From: Gorillibacterium massiliense
GTDB taxonomy: Bacteria > Bacillota > Bacilli > Paenibacillales > NBRC-103111
DNA length: 60,836 nt
Assembly: GCF_000455485.1 (NCBI RefSeq)
Contig: NZ_CBQR020000150.1
Location: forward strand, 1-60,836
Direction of reading: 5' to 3'
Shown: positions 1 through 7,180 of the stretch, piece by piece
Layout: every line of letters begins with the position of its first letter
Numbering within the stretch: the stretch's first letter is position 1
The notes under the pieces: model-generated
Told to the model about the DNA's origin: nothing
What the model saw: the letters and a program-made list of their open reading frames with translations, nothing else
Database searches by the model: none
Position numbers and translations under genes: made by a program

Positions 1-1
1 C

Positions 2-445
2 GCGGACCCGCAGGCCGCCGTAAGCGGCGCCAGCCCAGCGGCCAGCGCTGCTGTAGCCGCGCCGCCGTCCGATGCCCCGCGTTCGCCGGGCATGAAGTAC
101 CTGCATTACGCGCCGCGGGGGCGCCTCGCCGTGGTGAGCGGGCCCGCGCAAGCGGTGGAGTCCCGGATCAACCGGGACATCGTGGAGGCGCGGGCCGCAG
201 GCGAACGAACCGGCGTGCTCACCTGCGCCGAGCACGCCCACCGCTATGCCGCAGACATCGTCCTCGTCTGCGGCAGCTTGGCCGATCCCCCGTCTCTGGC
301 CCGGGGGCTGTACGACGCCCTGCGCGGCTTCGATGAAGCCGGGGCGACGTACATCCTGGCCGAGGCCTTCGACGAAAGCGGGATCGGCGCCGCCGTGATG
401 AACCGGCTGCGCAAAGCCGCCGGCGGCCGGTTCATCGAAGCCTAG
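2..445 (+). CDS. ywlC: Threonylcarbamoyl-AMP synthase Sua5/YwlC, C-terminal part (5' end outside window)
   Basis: The frame is open from the first bases of the window and ends at 445, so only the C-terminal part is seen. It starts with an Ala/Pro/Ser-rich linker (about 30 residues) followed by SPGMKYLHYAPRG, the signature that opens the Sua5 C-terminal domain, which in full-length Sua5 follows the YrdC-type catalytic domain. Sua5 makes threonylcarbamoyl-AMP from threonine, bicarbonate and ATP for the t6A37 modification of ANN-decoding tRNAs. Downstream order (mntP, ywlE, rpiB, ywlG, glyA) matches the ywl region of Bacillus, which supports the call. The linker is very GC-rich compared with the genes that follow. 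The catalytic domain cannot be checked. Confidence 0.85.
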   Translation, partial: ADPQAAVSGASPAASAAVAAPPSDAPRSPGMKYLHYAPRGRLAVVSGPAQAVESRINRDIVEARAAGERTGVLTCAEHAHRYAADIVLVCGSLADPPSLARGLYDALRGFDEAGATYILAEAFDESGIGAAVMNRLRKAAGGRFIEA

Positions 446-477
446 CCGCAAGTGCTCGCGGCTCAGGAGCTTGCGGC
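445..477 (+). terminator. Stem-loop just after the sua5 stop codon
   Basis: An 8-bp perfect inverted repeat (gccgcaag at 445-452, cttgcggc at 470-477) begins directly after the stop codon. No U-run follows, so it is either a weak terminator or an mRNA 3'-end stabiliser. Confidence 0.4.
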
Positions 478-1169
478 GATTGAATGATGTTGCCTCGCCT
501 ATACTGCTTGGCAACCGCTCCAACCAGTATGGCAGCCGCGCCTCTGTTAAAGCTGCCTGGTCCATCCAGCCCAGGCTCGGTTCCGGCTCCGGCTGAACAG
601 CTGGTCAGGACGCCCTAGGCTCGGCTCTGACTCGACAGCTATTCAAAACCGCCCTTCGCTTGCAAAAAGTGCAACAGATTTTCTTTTGGCGGCTTCATTT
701 CGAGGTTGCAATTGTACGGAATACAGGAGAAAGAGGCCAAAACCCCCGAAGGGTATGGCTTTTGCTGATTCTCCTGTACTTTTTGCAACTGAGCGGGACG
801 AATTCACCAGTAGTTGGTAATTCGGTTGCAGGTTATACAATCGTCATCTTTTCTACTCCGGCGAGGATCAGCAGCCTGGCGGAAAAGCTGGACGATAACG
901 CTTTCCGCATCCATTCCTTCAACCTACCCCAGCCTCATTTCATCCTTTGCTCAGTCTACCTCTTGATTTCGTCCCATTAAGTCAAACTCTCACCACCTTC
1001 GAATCAGAAAACCGTGGATTACCGTTAGTTAACGTGGTGATAAGTCAATTTCGCTCCCGCTGTTAGGTGGGGGCTATTTGACGCGTCCTCTTTATCGGAC
1101 AACTCCGTCATGTTTCGCTGGGACAAAGCATATGGGTATAAGGATGCGAGGGACAAAGGGGAGAGGGAC
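478..1169. other. Intergenic region without a supported gene
   Basis: About 690 bases separate sua5 from mntP. No open frame here has a plausible ribosome binding site or recognisable product. The stretch holds a nested inverted repeat at about 660-790 (listed separately). A manganese riboswitch of the yybP-ykoY type, common upstream of mntP in other bacteria, was looked for and its conserved core was not recognised. Confidence 0.6.
660..790. repeat. Nested imperfect inverted repeat
   Basis: The inner arms are acaggagaa (723-731) and ttctcctgt (769-777), a perfect 9-bp pair. Partial pairing continues inward (ggccaaaaccc against gggtatggc) to a short gaa-containing loop. Outer arms tgcaaaaagt (about 661) and actttttgca (about 778-787) also pair. 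The whole could fold into one long hairpin and looks like a non-coding dispersed element; no other copy was seen in the window. Confidence 0.45.
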
Positions 1170-1727
1170 ATGCTGGCTTTGCCGCAAATGGGGCAGTTGT
1201 TTACCATTTTGATCATGGCGGCAGCTTTGGGGATGGATGCATTTTCGCTTGGCGTCGGTGTCGGCATTCGCGGCATCCGCTTTCTCGATGCATTCAAAAT
1301 GAGCTTCGTCATCGGTTTGTTCCATATTTTCATGCCGCTCGGCGGAATGGTGACCGGGCATTATCTGGGGGAACTGTTGGGCAATTTAGCGGTTTTGGCA
1401 GGTGGCGGGTTGTTGGCTCTGTTAGGCGGCCACATGATTTACTCGTCCATCCGCGGCGGAGCGGTCCGGACTATCGACCACCGCACCCCTTGGGGGATGC
1501 TGATTTTCGCCCTCAGCGTGAGCATTGACTCGTTTTCCGTCGGTGTTTCCTTGGGCATCTTTGCTTCGGATGTGGCGCTGACGGTGCTTATCTTCGGATT
1601 CTTCGGCGGCTTGATGTCCATTATGGGACTTCTGCTTGGACGCCGGGCAAGCCAATGGGCGGGGGATTACGGGGAAGCGCTGGGCGGCTTGATTCTACTG
1701 GCCTTCGGGATCAAATTTCTGTTCTAA
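1170..1727 (+). CDS. mntP: Manganese efflux pump MntP
   Basis: This is a 185-residue polytopic inner-membrane protein of the MntP/YebN family, which exports excess Mn(II). Six hydrophobic segments are visible. The two halves carry the related motifs GMDAFSLGVGVG (near residue 25) and SIDSFSVGVSLG (near residue 115), the Asp-containing signature of this internally duplicated family. The ATG at 1170 was chosen over an upstream in-frame ATG because AAAGGGGAGAGG lies at the right distance before it. Its position between sua5 and ywlE matches the ywl cluster of Bacillus. A rho-independent terminator follows, so it is probably monocistronic. Confidence 0.93.
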   Translation: MLALPQMGQLFTILIMAAALGMDAFSLGVGVGIRGIRFLDAFKMSFVIGLFHIFMPLGGMVTGHYLGELLGNLAVLAGGGLLALLGGHMIYSSIRGGAVRTIDHRTPWGMLIFALSVSIDSFSVGVSLGIFASDVALTVLIFGFFGGLMSIMGLLLGRRASQWAGDYGEALGGLILLAFGIKFLF

Positions 1728-1743
1728 TCGGCCGATATCCGCT

Positions 1744-1772
1744 AGCTTCCGCTTATGCGGAGGCTTTTTTCT
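1744..1772 (+). terminator. Rho-independent terminator after mntP
   Basis: Stem agcttccgc / gcggaggct with a ttat loop and one G-T pair, followed by six T residues. Confidence 0.85.
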
Positions 1773-1861
1773 GTGTATCCTAGAGCAAGGGCACGCCCTT
1801 TGTTTATTTATCGAGTTTGCGGGTGGGCATCTTGTCGGTTCCACGTTTTGATTGTTTTCGG

Positions 1862-1867
1862 TATAAT
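1862..1867 (+). promoter_or_regulatory. Possible -10 box for ywlE
   Basis: A perfect TATAAT lies about 65 bases upstream of the ywlE start. No good -35 hexamer sits at 16-18 bp, so the call is tentative. Confidence 0.4.
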
Positions 1868-1930
1868 AAAGAAGAATATCAGGCTCCAGATTTCCACCGG
1901 AGCTTCAGTCATGAGGAAGGAGGAACCTTC

Positions 1931-2506
1931 ATGGTTCGCACGGTTTTATTTGTATGCACTGGCAACACGTGCCGCAGCCCGCTGGCAGAAGGGCTTTTTC
2001 GGGAGATGGTTAAGCGGGAAGGCTTGGCGATCGTCATCAAATCCGCCGGTGTATCCGCCATGAACGGAGCTTCCATTTCCACTCACTCGCAAACGGTACT
2101 GCGGGAAAAAGGAGCGAAAACCAACGGCGGCTGTTCGCAGATCCTGGACCGAAAGCTGGCTGATGAGGCGGATCTCATTCTGACTATGACCGTATCGCAT
2201 AAGCGGCAAGTACTTTCCCGTTTCCCCGATGCGGCAGGCCGCGTTTATACGTTGTAAGAGTATGTCGAGGAGCCCGAAGTCCAGAAAGAGAGGGAGGAAG
2301 GCGACAAGGAATGGGCGGATCAGGTGGCGGAACTGGCGATGAAGGGATTTCCCTTTGCAAAAAGTCCCTCGTTGTCCTTTGATTTCGGATCTGCCGATCA
2401 CGATATTGCCGATCCCTTTGGCGGTTCACTTCGAGAATACCGGCTTGTGGGCGATGAGATTGAAGCGAGCTTGCAAAAACTGGTACAAAAGCTGAAGAAC
2501 GAGTAA
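1931..2506 (+). pseudogene. ywlE: Protein-arginine phosphatase YwlE, interrupted by an in-frame TAA
   Basis: The start at 1931 has a strong ribosome binding site (GAAGGAGGA). The product begins MVRTVLFVCTGNTCRSPLAE, the low-molecular-weight phosphatase P-loop with the Thr in CTGNTCR that gives YwlE specificity for phospho-arginine (the McsB counterpart). A TAA at 2255-2257 stops translation after residue 108. The same frame then continues to 2506 as EYVEEPEVQ ... ADPFGGSLREY, which contains the DPFGG catalytic-acid motif. In Bacillus the stretch reads VFTLKEYV, so a Lys codon appears to have become TAA by one base change. A 108-residue product would lack the catalytic Asp and should be inactive. 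The frame has extra residues between EYV and DPFGG compared with Bacillus. Real mutation versus base-call error cannot be decided here. Confidence 0.88.
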
Positions 2507-2515
2507 CACTCTATT

Positions 2516-2586
2516 CTTCATAAGAAGGTATAGGTTTGGCACAATATTTTTTTCCACTACGGTAAAAGTCATCCGTTTATCATTTC
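2516..2586 (+). repeat. Dispersed element, degenerate copy A
   Basis: This stretch starts cttcataagaaggtatagg and continues with tttggcac and, further on, actacggtaaaa and ccgttta. It resembles the better-conserved copies at 4076-4172 and 36462-36562 at both ends but lacks the central stem-loop. It begins 9 bases after the ywlE stop. Confidence 0.55.
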
Positions 2587-2610
2587 CAATTAATGTTCCG
2601 CCTGCTTCGC

Positions 2611-2640
2611 TTTACAAAGGGCAGCGGGCTGCGTTATGAT
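2611..2640 (+). promoter_or_regulatory. Promoter of the riboswitch-rpiB-ywlG-glyA transcript
   Basis: TTTACA (2611-2616) and TATGAT (2635-2640) are separated by 18 bp. Transcription would start close to 2647, just before the ZTP aptamer. Confidence 0.65.
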
Positions 2641-2649
2641 AAAGCAAAT

Positions 2650-2733
2650 CCTTGCAACTCCGGTGTAACTGGCGACAACTGGTGGGTGAAACCACAAGGG
2701 AGCATCGGAGCATACGGCCGGTCGCCTGGGCAA
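2650..2733 (+). promoter_or_regulatory. ZTP riboswitch (pfl motif)
   Basis: The conserved core of the ZTP/ZMP aptamer is visible in order: gtgtaactggcgac near 2663-2676, a ggtggg...ccaca hairpin, gggagc near 2698, and the terminal cgcctgggca near 2723-2732. A rho-independent terminator follows immediately, fitting transcriptional control in which ZMP/ZTP (signals of low 10-formyl-THF) permits read-through. The downstream genes are rpiB, ywlG and glyA. GlyA supplies one-carbon units, a known target class of this riboswitch. Confidence 0.9.
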
Positions 2734-2776
2734 AGAGCATCGTCGTGTCTTGTTGGACACGTGAGTGCTCTTTTTC
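2734..2776 (+). terminator. Riboswitch expression-platform terminator
   Basis: Stem agagca...cgtgtc / gacacg...tgctct followed by tttttctg. It abuts the end of the ZTP aptamer, so ligand-dependent attenuation is the likely mechanism. Confidence 0.8.
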
Positions 2777-2924
2777 TGTTTTTCAGGGATGGGAGGGATG
2801 TCTTCAAACACGGCTCCATTGGCTTGAATAAGGATTCATCGGGTTAACGCTTTGCATGAAGTCGGTTATAATAGGTGAAAACATAACGTTGTCCCAATGG
2901 GCAGCGCGAGGAGGAAGCCTGATT

Positions 2925-3383
2925 ATGAAAGTGGCCATCGGAGCCGATCACGCCGGCTATGCCTTGAAGGGCGGCATCGTTGATTTCATTAAAAGTCTCG
3001 GTCACGAGGTGGAAGATTTCGGCACCCATTCTGCCAATTCCGTAGATTACCCTGATTTTGCCTCGTTGGTGTGCCGTCACGTTCTTTCCGGAGAAGCGGA
3101 TAAAGGTGTCCTCATCTGCGGTACGGGAATCGGTATGTCCATCGCCGCCAATAAAATTCCTGGCATCCGCTGCGCTCTTGTTCATGACTTGTTCTCGGCG
3201 AAAGCGACGAGAGAGCATAATGACTCTAACATTCTTGCCATGGGCGAGCGGGTTATCGGGCCGGGAATGGCTCAAGAGATCGTCCGTGTCTGGTTGGAAA
3301 CCGAGTTTTCTCAAGGCGAACGTCACAAAGCCCGGGTATCCAAGGTCATGGCGCTGGAAGAAAGCGCCTCGCTGCATCCGTAA
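2925..3383 (+). CDS. rpiB: Ribose-5-phosphate isomerase B
   Basis: This 152-residue RpiB/LacAB-family protein interconverts ribulose-5-phosphate and ribose-5-phosphate. The start MKVAIGADHAGYALK is the family N-terminus. The active-site Cys65 lies in VLICGTGIGMSIAANK and His98 in KATREHNDSN. The ATG at 2925 follows GAGGAGGAAG. It is the first gene after the ZTP riboswitch and is followed by ywlG (ywlF-ywlG order as in Bacillus). Ribose-5-phosphate feeds PRPP and purine synthesis, which makes sense for control by a purine-intermediate sensor, but that link is inferred. Confidence 0.95.
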   Translation: MKVAIGADHAGYALKGGIVDFIKSLGHEVEDFGTHSANSVDYPDFASLVCRHVLSGEADKGVLICGTGIGMSIAANKIPGIRCALVHDLFSAKATREHNDSNILAMGERVIGPGMAQEIVRVWLETEFSQGERHKARVSKVMALEESASLHP

Positions 3384-3408
3384 AACCCTATAGGAAGAGG
3401 TGGGGGAA

Positions 3409-4065
3409 ATGGCAGACAATCGGCAACCTATGGAGTCGGAGCTGGGAAAACCGGCTTCTGACAGCGGTGCGGCTCTGACGGAGGATCAGTTGGCGATGAT
3501 TCCCGGCAATGTGGAGCAGATTTTAACGGAGCTTGTGACAGCCGGGGGGATCGGTCCAAGACAAATGATCGTCATCGGCGTAAGCACTAGTGAAGTCGCG
3601 GGAAGACGGATCGGCTCGGCGGGCAGCCGGGAAGTAGCGGAAGCTATTTTCAAGGGAGTTCGGCAAGCCCGGGAAAAATTCGGATTCTTTCCGGTTTTTC
3701 AATGCTGCGAGCATTTAAACCGTGCCCTTGTCGTGGAGCGGGAGCTGCTTGCCCTTCATCCGGACTTGACGCCTGTATCGGTCGTTCCGGTTCCAAAAGC
3801 CGGCGGCTCCATGGCCGCAACCGCCTATCTTCGTTTTCAGGAACCGGTTGTGGTGGAAGAGGTGCGTGCCCATGCCGGGCTCGATATCGGGTCGACGCTG
3901 ATCGGCATGCATATGCGGCCGGTGGCAGTGCCTGTGCGTCCAACCTTGCGCCGGATCGGCGAGGCGGCGGTGACGATGGCCTATTCTCGGCCGAAGTTGA
4001 TCGGCGGCTCGCGGGCGGTCTATGATGATCACGCAGCGAGGGAAGCAGCTGGAACATGTGATTAA
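3409..4065 (+). CDS. ywlG: UPF0340/DUF436 family protein YwlG
   Basis: This 218-residue protein belongs to the DUF436/UPF0340 family, whose biochemical role is not established. Recognisable features are GVSTSEVAGRRIGSAGS near residue 57, FQCCEHLNRALVVER near residue 100 and the conserved C-terminal stretch GLDIGSTLIGMHMRPVAVPV. The ATG at 3409 is preferred over the GTG at 3400 because AGAGGTGGGGG lies directly upstream. About 30 residues of polar N-terminal extension precede the domain. It is 25 bases downstream of rpiB in the same transcript and is followed by copy B of the dispersed element and then glyA. Confidence 0.9.
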   Translation: MADNRQPMESELGKPASDSGAALTEDQLAMIPGNVEQILTELVTAGGIGPRQMIVIGVSTSEVAGRRIGSAGSREVAEAIFKGVRQAREKFGFFPVFQCCEHLNRALVVERELLALHPDLTPVSVVPVPKAGGSMAATAYLRFQEPVVVEEVRAHAGLDIGSTLIGMHMRPVAVPVRPTLRRIGEAAVTMAYSRPKLIGGSRAVYDDHAAREAAGTCD

Positions 4066-4075
4066 CATTTACTAA

Positions 4076-4172
4076 CTTCATAAGAATTCATAAGCTTGGC
4101 ACTATAATATGCCTTATTCCGCTGTGGTAAACGCCACTCGTCCTGTAAGGACAGATTTAGCCGTTTATCCTT
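4076..4172 (+). repeat. Dispersed element, copy B (upstream of glyA)
   Basis: Starts cttcataagaattcataag, then ggcactataat, gccttattcc, a gtgg/ccac hairpin, a gtcct-gta-aggac hairpin and tagccgttta. Copy C at 36462-36562 shares nearly all of these blocks in the same order and spacing. The element lies in the 150-base gap between ywlG and glyA and includes a TATAAT, so it may also carry a promoter. Confidence 0.75.
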
Positions 4173-4217
4173 GGATAGATTCCAAAATCGATTTGTGAAA
4201 AAGGAAGGGGACTTAAC

Positions 4218-5465
4218 GTGGAAAATTTACGCAAGCAAGATCCTGAGCTTTTGGCGGCAATGGGTAAAGAGCTGGGCCGTCAGCAAGGTAATATCGAACT
4301 TATCGCCTCGGAAAACTTCGTCAGCCCGGCGGTTCTGGAAGCCATGGGCTCCGTGCTCACCAACAAATACGCTGAAGGCTATCCGGGCAACCGTTTCTAT
4401 GGCGGCTGCGAGTATGTCGACGTCGTGGAAAACATCGCCCGCGAACGCGCCAAGGAAATTTTCGGCGCTGAGCATGCCAACGTTCAGCCTCACTCCGGCG
4501 CTCAAGCCAACCTGGCTGTCTACCTCGCTTGCGTTAAGCCAGGCGACACGATCCTGGGCATGAACCTGGCTCATGGCGGCCATTTGACCCACGGCAATCC
4601 GGCTAACGCTTCCGGGTTGCTGTATAACTTTGTCGCTTACGGCGTAAACGACCAAACCTTCCGCATCGATTATGACGAAGTACGCAAGGCTGCGTTCAAG
4701 CACCGTCCGCGGCTGATCGTGGCAGGCGCCAGCGCCTACCCGCGTACCATCGACTTCGAAGCCTTCGCGCAAATCGCCAATGATGTGGGCGCCCTGTTTA
4801 TGGTCGATATGGCCCACATCGCCGGTTTGGTTGCCGCTGGCGTTCACCCGTCGCCGGTACCTCACGCCCACTTCGTAACCACCACGACCCATAAAACGTT
4901 GCGCGGCCCCCGTGGCGGGATGATCCTCACCAAAAAGGCGTGGGCGAAAGAGATCGACAAAGCCGTATTCCCCGGCACCCAAGGTGGACCGTTGGAGCAC
5001 ATCATCGCGGCGAAAGCCGTTTCCTTCGGCGAAGTGCTCAAGCCGGAGTGGAAATCCTATGCCGAGAACATCGTGAAAAACGCAGCAACCTTGGCTGACA
5101 GCCTGGCAGCCGAAGGCTTGAACATCGTTTCCGGTGGAACGGACAACCACCTGTTGCTGGTGGACCTGCGCAACATCAATATGACGGGTAAAGCCGCCCA
5201 GCACCTGCTGGATGAAGTGGGCGTCACCGTCAACAAGAACGCCATTCCGTTCGACCCGACCAGCCCGTTCATCACCAGCGGTATCCGCATCGGCACTCCG
5301 GCGGTGACAACCCGCGGCATGGATCAAGAAGCGATGAAGAAAATCGCCAAGATCATCGCCATGACCTTGAAAAACCCCGAGGACGCCGGCGTCCACGAAA
5401 AAGCACGCGGTCTCGTCCGCGAGCTGACCGATCAGTTCCCGCTATACGCGAATATTCAGTACTAA
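4218..5465 (+). CDS. glyA: Serine hydroxymethyltransferase
   Basis: This 415-residue PLP enzyme converts serine and tetrahydrofolate to glycine and 5,10-methylene-THF. The start is a GTG at 4218 preceded by AAGGAAGGGG. Family hallmarks are [17 protein letters not shown] (residues 26-42), [15 protein letters not shown] (54-68), [15 protein letters not shown] (194-208), and the PLP-binding Lys226 in [14 protein letters not shown]. The length is normal. It is the last gene of the ZTP-riboswitch cluster (rpiB-ywlG-glyA) but has its own repeat/possible promoter region upstream, and it is followed by a strong terminator. Codon use is more GC-rich and regular than in its neighbours, as expected for a highly expressed gene. 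Confidence 0.98.
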   Translation: MENLRKQDPELLAAMGKELGRQQGNIELIASENFVSPAVLEAMGSVLTNKYAEGYPGNRFYGGCEYVDVVENIARERAKEIFGAEHANVQPHSGAQANLAVYLACVKPGDTILGMNLAHGGHLTHGNPANASGLLYNFVAYGVNDQTFRIDYDEVRKAAFKHRPRLIVAGASAYPRTIDFEAFAQIANDVGALFMVDMAHIAGLVAAGVHPSPVPHAHFVTTTTHKTLRGPRGGMILTKKAWAKEIDKAVFPGTQGGPLEHIIAAKAVSFGEVLKPEWKSYAENIVKNAATLADSLAAEGLNIVSGGTDNHLLLVDLRNINMTGKAAQHLLDEVGVTVNKNAIPFDPTSPFITSGIRIGTPAVTTRGMDQEAMKKIAKIIAMTLKNPEDAGVHEKARGLVRELTDQFPLYANIQY

Positions 5466-5492
5466 TTCTCGGGACGGACCCGATCATGCAAA

Positions 5493-5526
5493 GCCTCCTA
5501 CCGTATTTACGGTGGGAGGTTTTTTT
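5493..5526 (+). terminator. Terminator after glyA
   Basis: Stem cctcc-accgt / acggt-ggagg followed by seven T residues. Confidence 0.9.
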
Positions 5527-5593
5527 ATGGACAGGGTGGCGAGGGATTTGGTATAGTCGTTGGGATCAAATTCTCACGGAGAGTGGTTGAAAA

Positions 5594-6188
5594 ATGAAAC
5601 GGATTTGCGTGTTTGCCGGCTCCAATCCCGGCTCCAATCCTTTGTATTTAGAGAATGCCGTCCGTTTGGGGCAGGAACTCGTACGGCGGGGAATCAGCCT
5701 GGTCTATCCTGGTCTATGGAGGCTCGAGGATCGGCTTGATGGGGCGTCTGGCCGACACCGTATTGGAAGGCGGCGGAGAAGTGATCGGCGTTATGCCGCG
5801 CGGATTGTTTCGGGGGGAAGTGGTTCATTCGTCCTTGACGCAATTGATTGAAGTCGGCTCCATGCACGAGAGAAAAGCGATGATGGGTAATTTGGCCGAT
5901 GGATTCATTGCGCTCCCTGGCGGTTTTGGGACGTTTGAAGAATTGTTCGAGGTGCTCTGTTGGTCGCAAATCGGTCTGCATGGAAAAGCGATCGGTCTGC
6001 TCAATGTCGAGGATTTTTACACCCCTCTATATGAATTTATCGTTCATGCCAGCAAAGGCGGGTTTATTCATGAAAACCATGTGGGACTGTGCCTCATGCA
6101 CGATAATCCGGCGGAGTTGATCGAACGGATGACTTCATTTGTTCATCCAGGGGATCTGAACAAGTGGGCGGAATTAGAAAAGGAATGA
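5594..6188 (+). pseudogene. LOG-family (TIGR00730) phosphoribohydrolase-like gene, frameshifted
   Basis: The first frame from 5594 reads MKRICVFAGSNPGSNPLYLE and runs to RRGISLVY, the N-terminus of LOG/YvdD-type proteins. The rest of the family sequence continues one frame over as VYGGSRIGLMGRLAD, then SMHERKAMM and the PGGFGTFEE nucleotide-binding motif, ending at 6188. The junction is a direct duplication of cctggtctat (5698-5707 and 5708-5717). Removing one 10-bp copy restores ISLVYGGSRIGLMG and an intact protein of about 194 residues. LOG proteins hydrolyse nucleoside 5'-monophosphates to base and ribose-5-phosphate. As given, the frame stops at 5851 and the gene should be inactive, unless slippage restores it. 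Confidence 0.88.
5698..5717 (+). repeat. 10-bp tandem duplication causing the LOG frameshift
   Basis: Two adjacent perfect copies of cctggtctat. Ten is not a multiple of three, so the second copy shifts the frame by one. Confidence 0.95.
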
Positions 6189-6213
6189 AGCGGTCTCTAT
6201 GCTTTCCTTATTA

Positions 6214-6241
6214 AAAAGGACGGCCCTTTGACTGTCCTTTT
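6214..6241 (+). terminator. Possible terminator after the LOG gene
   Basis: Arms aaaaggac and gtcctttt with a 12-base loop. The 3' arm ends in a short T-run. Confidence 0.55.
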
Positions 6242-6322
6242 GTACTCGCGAGGCTCTCTGAAGTTTGAGGGGACAAAACTCATGGAGTTCACGGTTTTGG
6301 ACAACATTATTAAAGAGCGATA

Positions 6323-6331
6323 TGGTATAAT
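6323..6331 (+). promoter_or_regulatory. Extended -10 promoter for upp
   Basis: TGGTATAAT (TG-N-TATAAT) lies about 90 bases upstream of the upp start. No strong -35 is at standard spacing, which the extended -10 could compensate for. Confidence 0.5.
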
Positions 6332-6417
6332 GGACGAGATTTTTCGAATGGTCTGTTATTCAAGCTCGGAACGGGCGTCCAAAAGGGCAGACACATTTAA
6401 TCGTTCGGGAGGTAATT

Positions 6418-7047
6418 ATGGGTAAAGTAGTCGTTTGCGACCATCCATTAATTCAACACAAATTAACGTATATCCGTGATGAAAACACAACAACAAAAGA
6501 TTTCCGCGAGCTGGTGGATGAAGTAGCCACACTAATGGCTTACGAAATTACCCGTGAAATTCCGCTCGAAACAGTACGGGTGAAAACCCCTGTCGCGGAA
6601 ACAGATGCTAAAATCATTTCCGGCCGCATGCTGGGACTCATACCGATCCTGCGGGCGGGTCTGGGCATGGTCGACGGTATCCTCAAACTGCTGCCGGCAG
6701 CTAAGGTTGGTCATATCGGGCTGTACCGCGACCCGGAAACCTTGAAGCCAGTGGAATATTATAGCAAGCTGCCAACGGACGTCACCGAACGGGAGCTTAT
6801 TGTCATTGATCCGATGCTCGCAACCGGTGGCTCCGCCATTGCTGCCATCGACGTGTTGAAGGAACGGAACTGCAACCAAATTAAGTTGATGTGCTTGATC
6901 GCGGCACCGGAAGGGGTTAAAGCGTTTACAGCAGCTCATCCGGATGTGGATGTTTATGTGGCCGCCATCGACGACCACTTGAATGATCATGGCTATATCG
7001 TTCCCGGACTCGGCGATGCAGGAGACCGGTTGTTCGGCACAAAGTAA
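6418..7047 (+). CDS. upp: Uracil phosphoribosyltransferase
   Basis: This 209-residue enzyme salvages uracil with PRPP to UMP. It begins [20 protein letters not shown], typical of Upp. It has [16 protein letters not shown] (uracil-site region, near residues 70-85), the PRPP-binding loop [17 protein letters not shown] (near 129-145) and the C-terminal [19 protein letters not shown]. The ATG at 6418 follows TCGGGAGG. Position after glyA and before mnaA/atp is the same as in Bacillus. The length is standard and no lesion is seen. Confidence 0.98.
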   Translation: MGKVVVCDHPLIQHKLTYIRDENTTTKDFRELVDEVATLMAYEITREIPLETVRVKTPVAETDAKIISGRMLGLIPILRAGLGMVDGILKLLPAAKVGHIGLYRDPETLKPVEYYSKLPTDVTERELIVIDPMLATGGSAIAAIDVLKERNCNQIKLMCLIAAPEGVKAFTAAHPDVDVYVAAIDDHLNDHGYIVPGLGDAGDRLFGTK

Positions 7048-7055
7048 TAGGGATA

Positions 7056-7095
7056 CGCTCGCTCACCGTAAGGTTTGCGGGCGATTTGTTTTTTG
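7056..7095 (+). terminator. Probable terminator after upp
   Basis: Arms cgctcgc / gcgggcg (one wobble), then atttgtttttt. The 14-base loop makes it moderately convincing. Confidence 0.55.
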
Positions 7096-7180
7096 CCGGA
7101 AACTTATTATTGTTGGAACGAAACGGGTACGAGCCCTTTTACGTATACGAGGAGTAATTTCGGAAGAGAGGGAAACGGAT

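Noticed and set aside
660-980. A 106-codon open frame before mntP
   Set aside because: No ribosome binding site, composition unlike the real genes, and it covers the inverted repeat.
980-1169. A yybP-ykoY manganese riboswitch upstream of mntP
   Set aside because: Expected from mntP genes in other bacteria, but the conserved core of the aptamer could not be found.
2593-2847. An 84-codon open frame on the plus strand (and overlapping minus-strand frames)
   Set aside because: It overlaps the promoter, the ZTP aptamer and the terminator, which explain the conservation of the region; no ribosome binding site.
4227-5396. A 389-codon minus-strand open frame opposite glyA
   Set aside because: Antisense shadow of glyA; the plus-strand product is unmistakable SHMT.
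6228-6425. A 65-codon open frame ending at the upp start
   Set aside because: Begins inside the terminator hairpin after the LOG gene and covers the upp promoter; no homology recognised.
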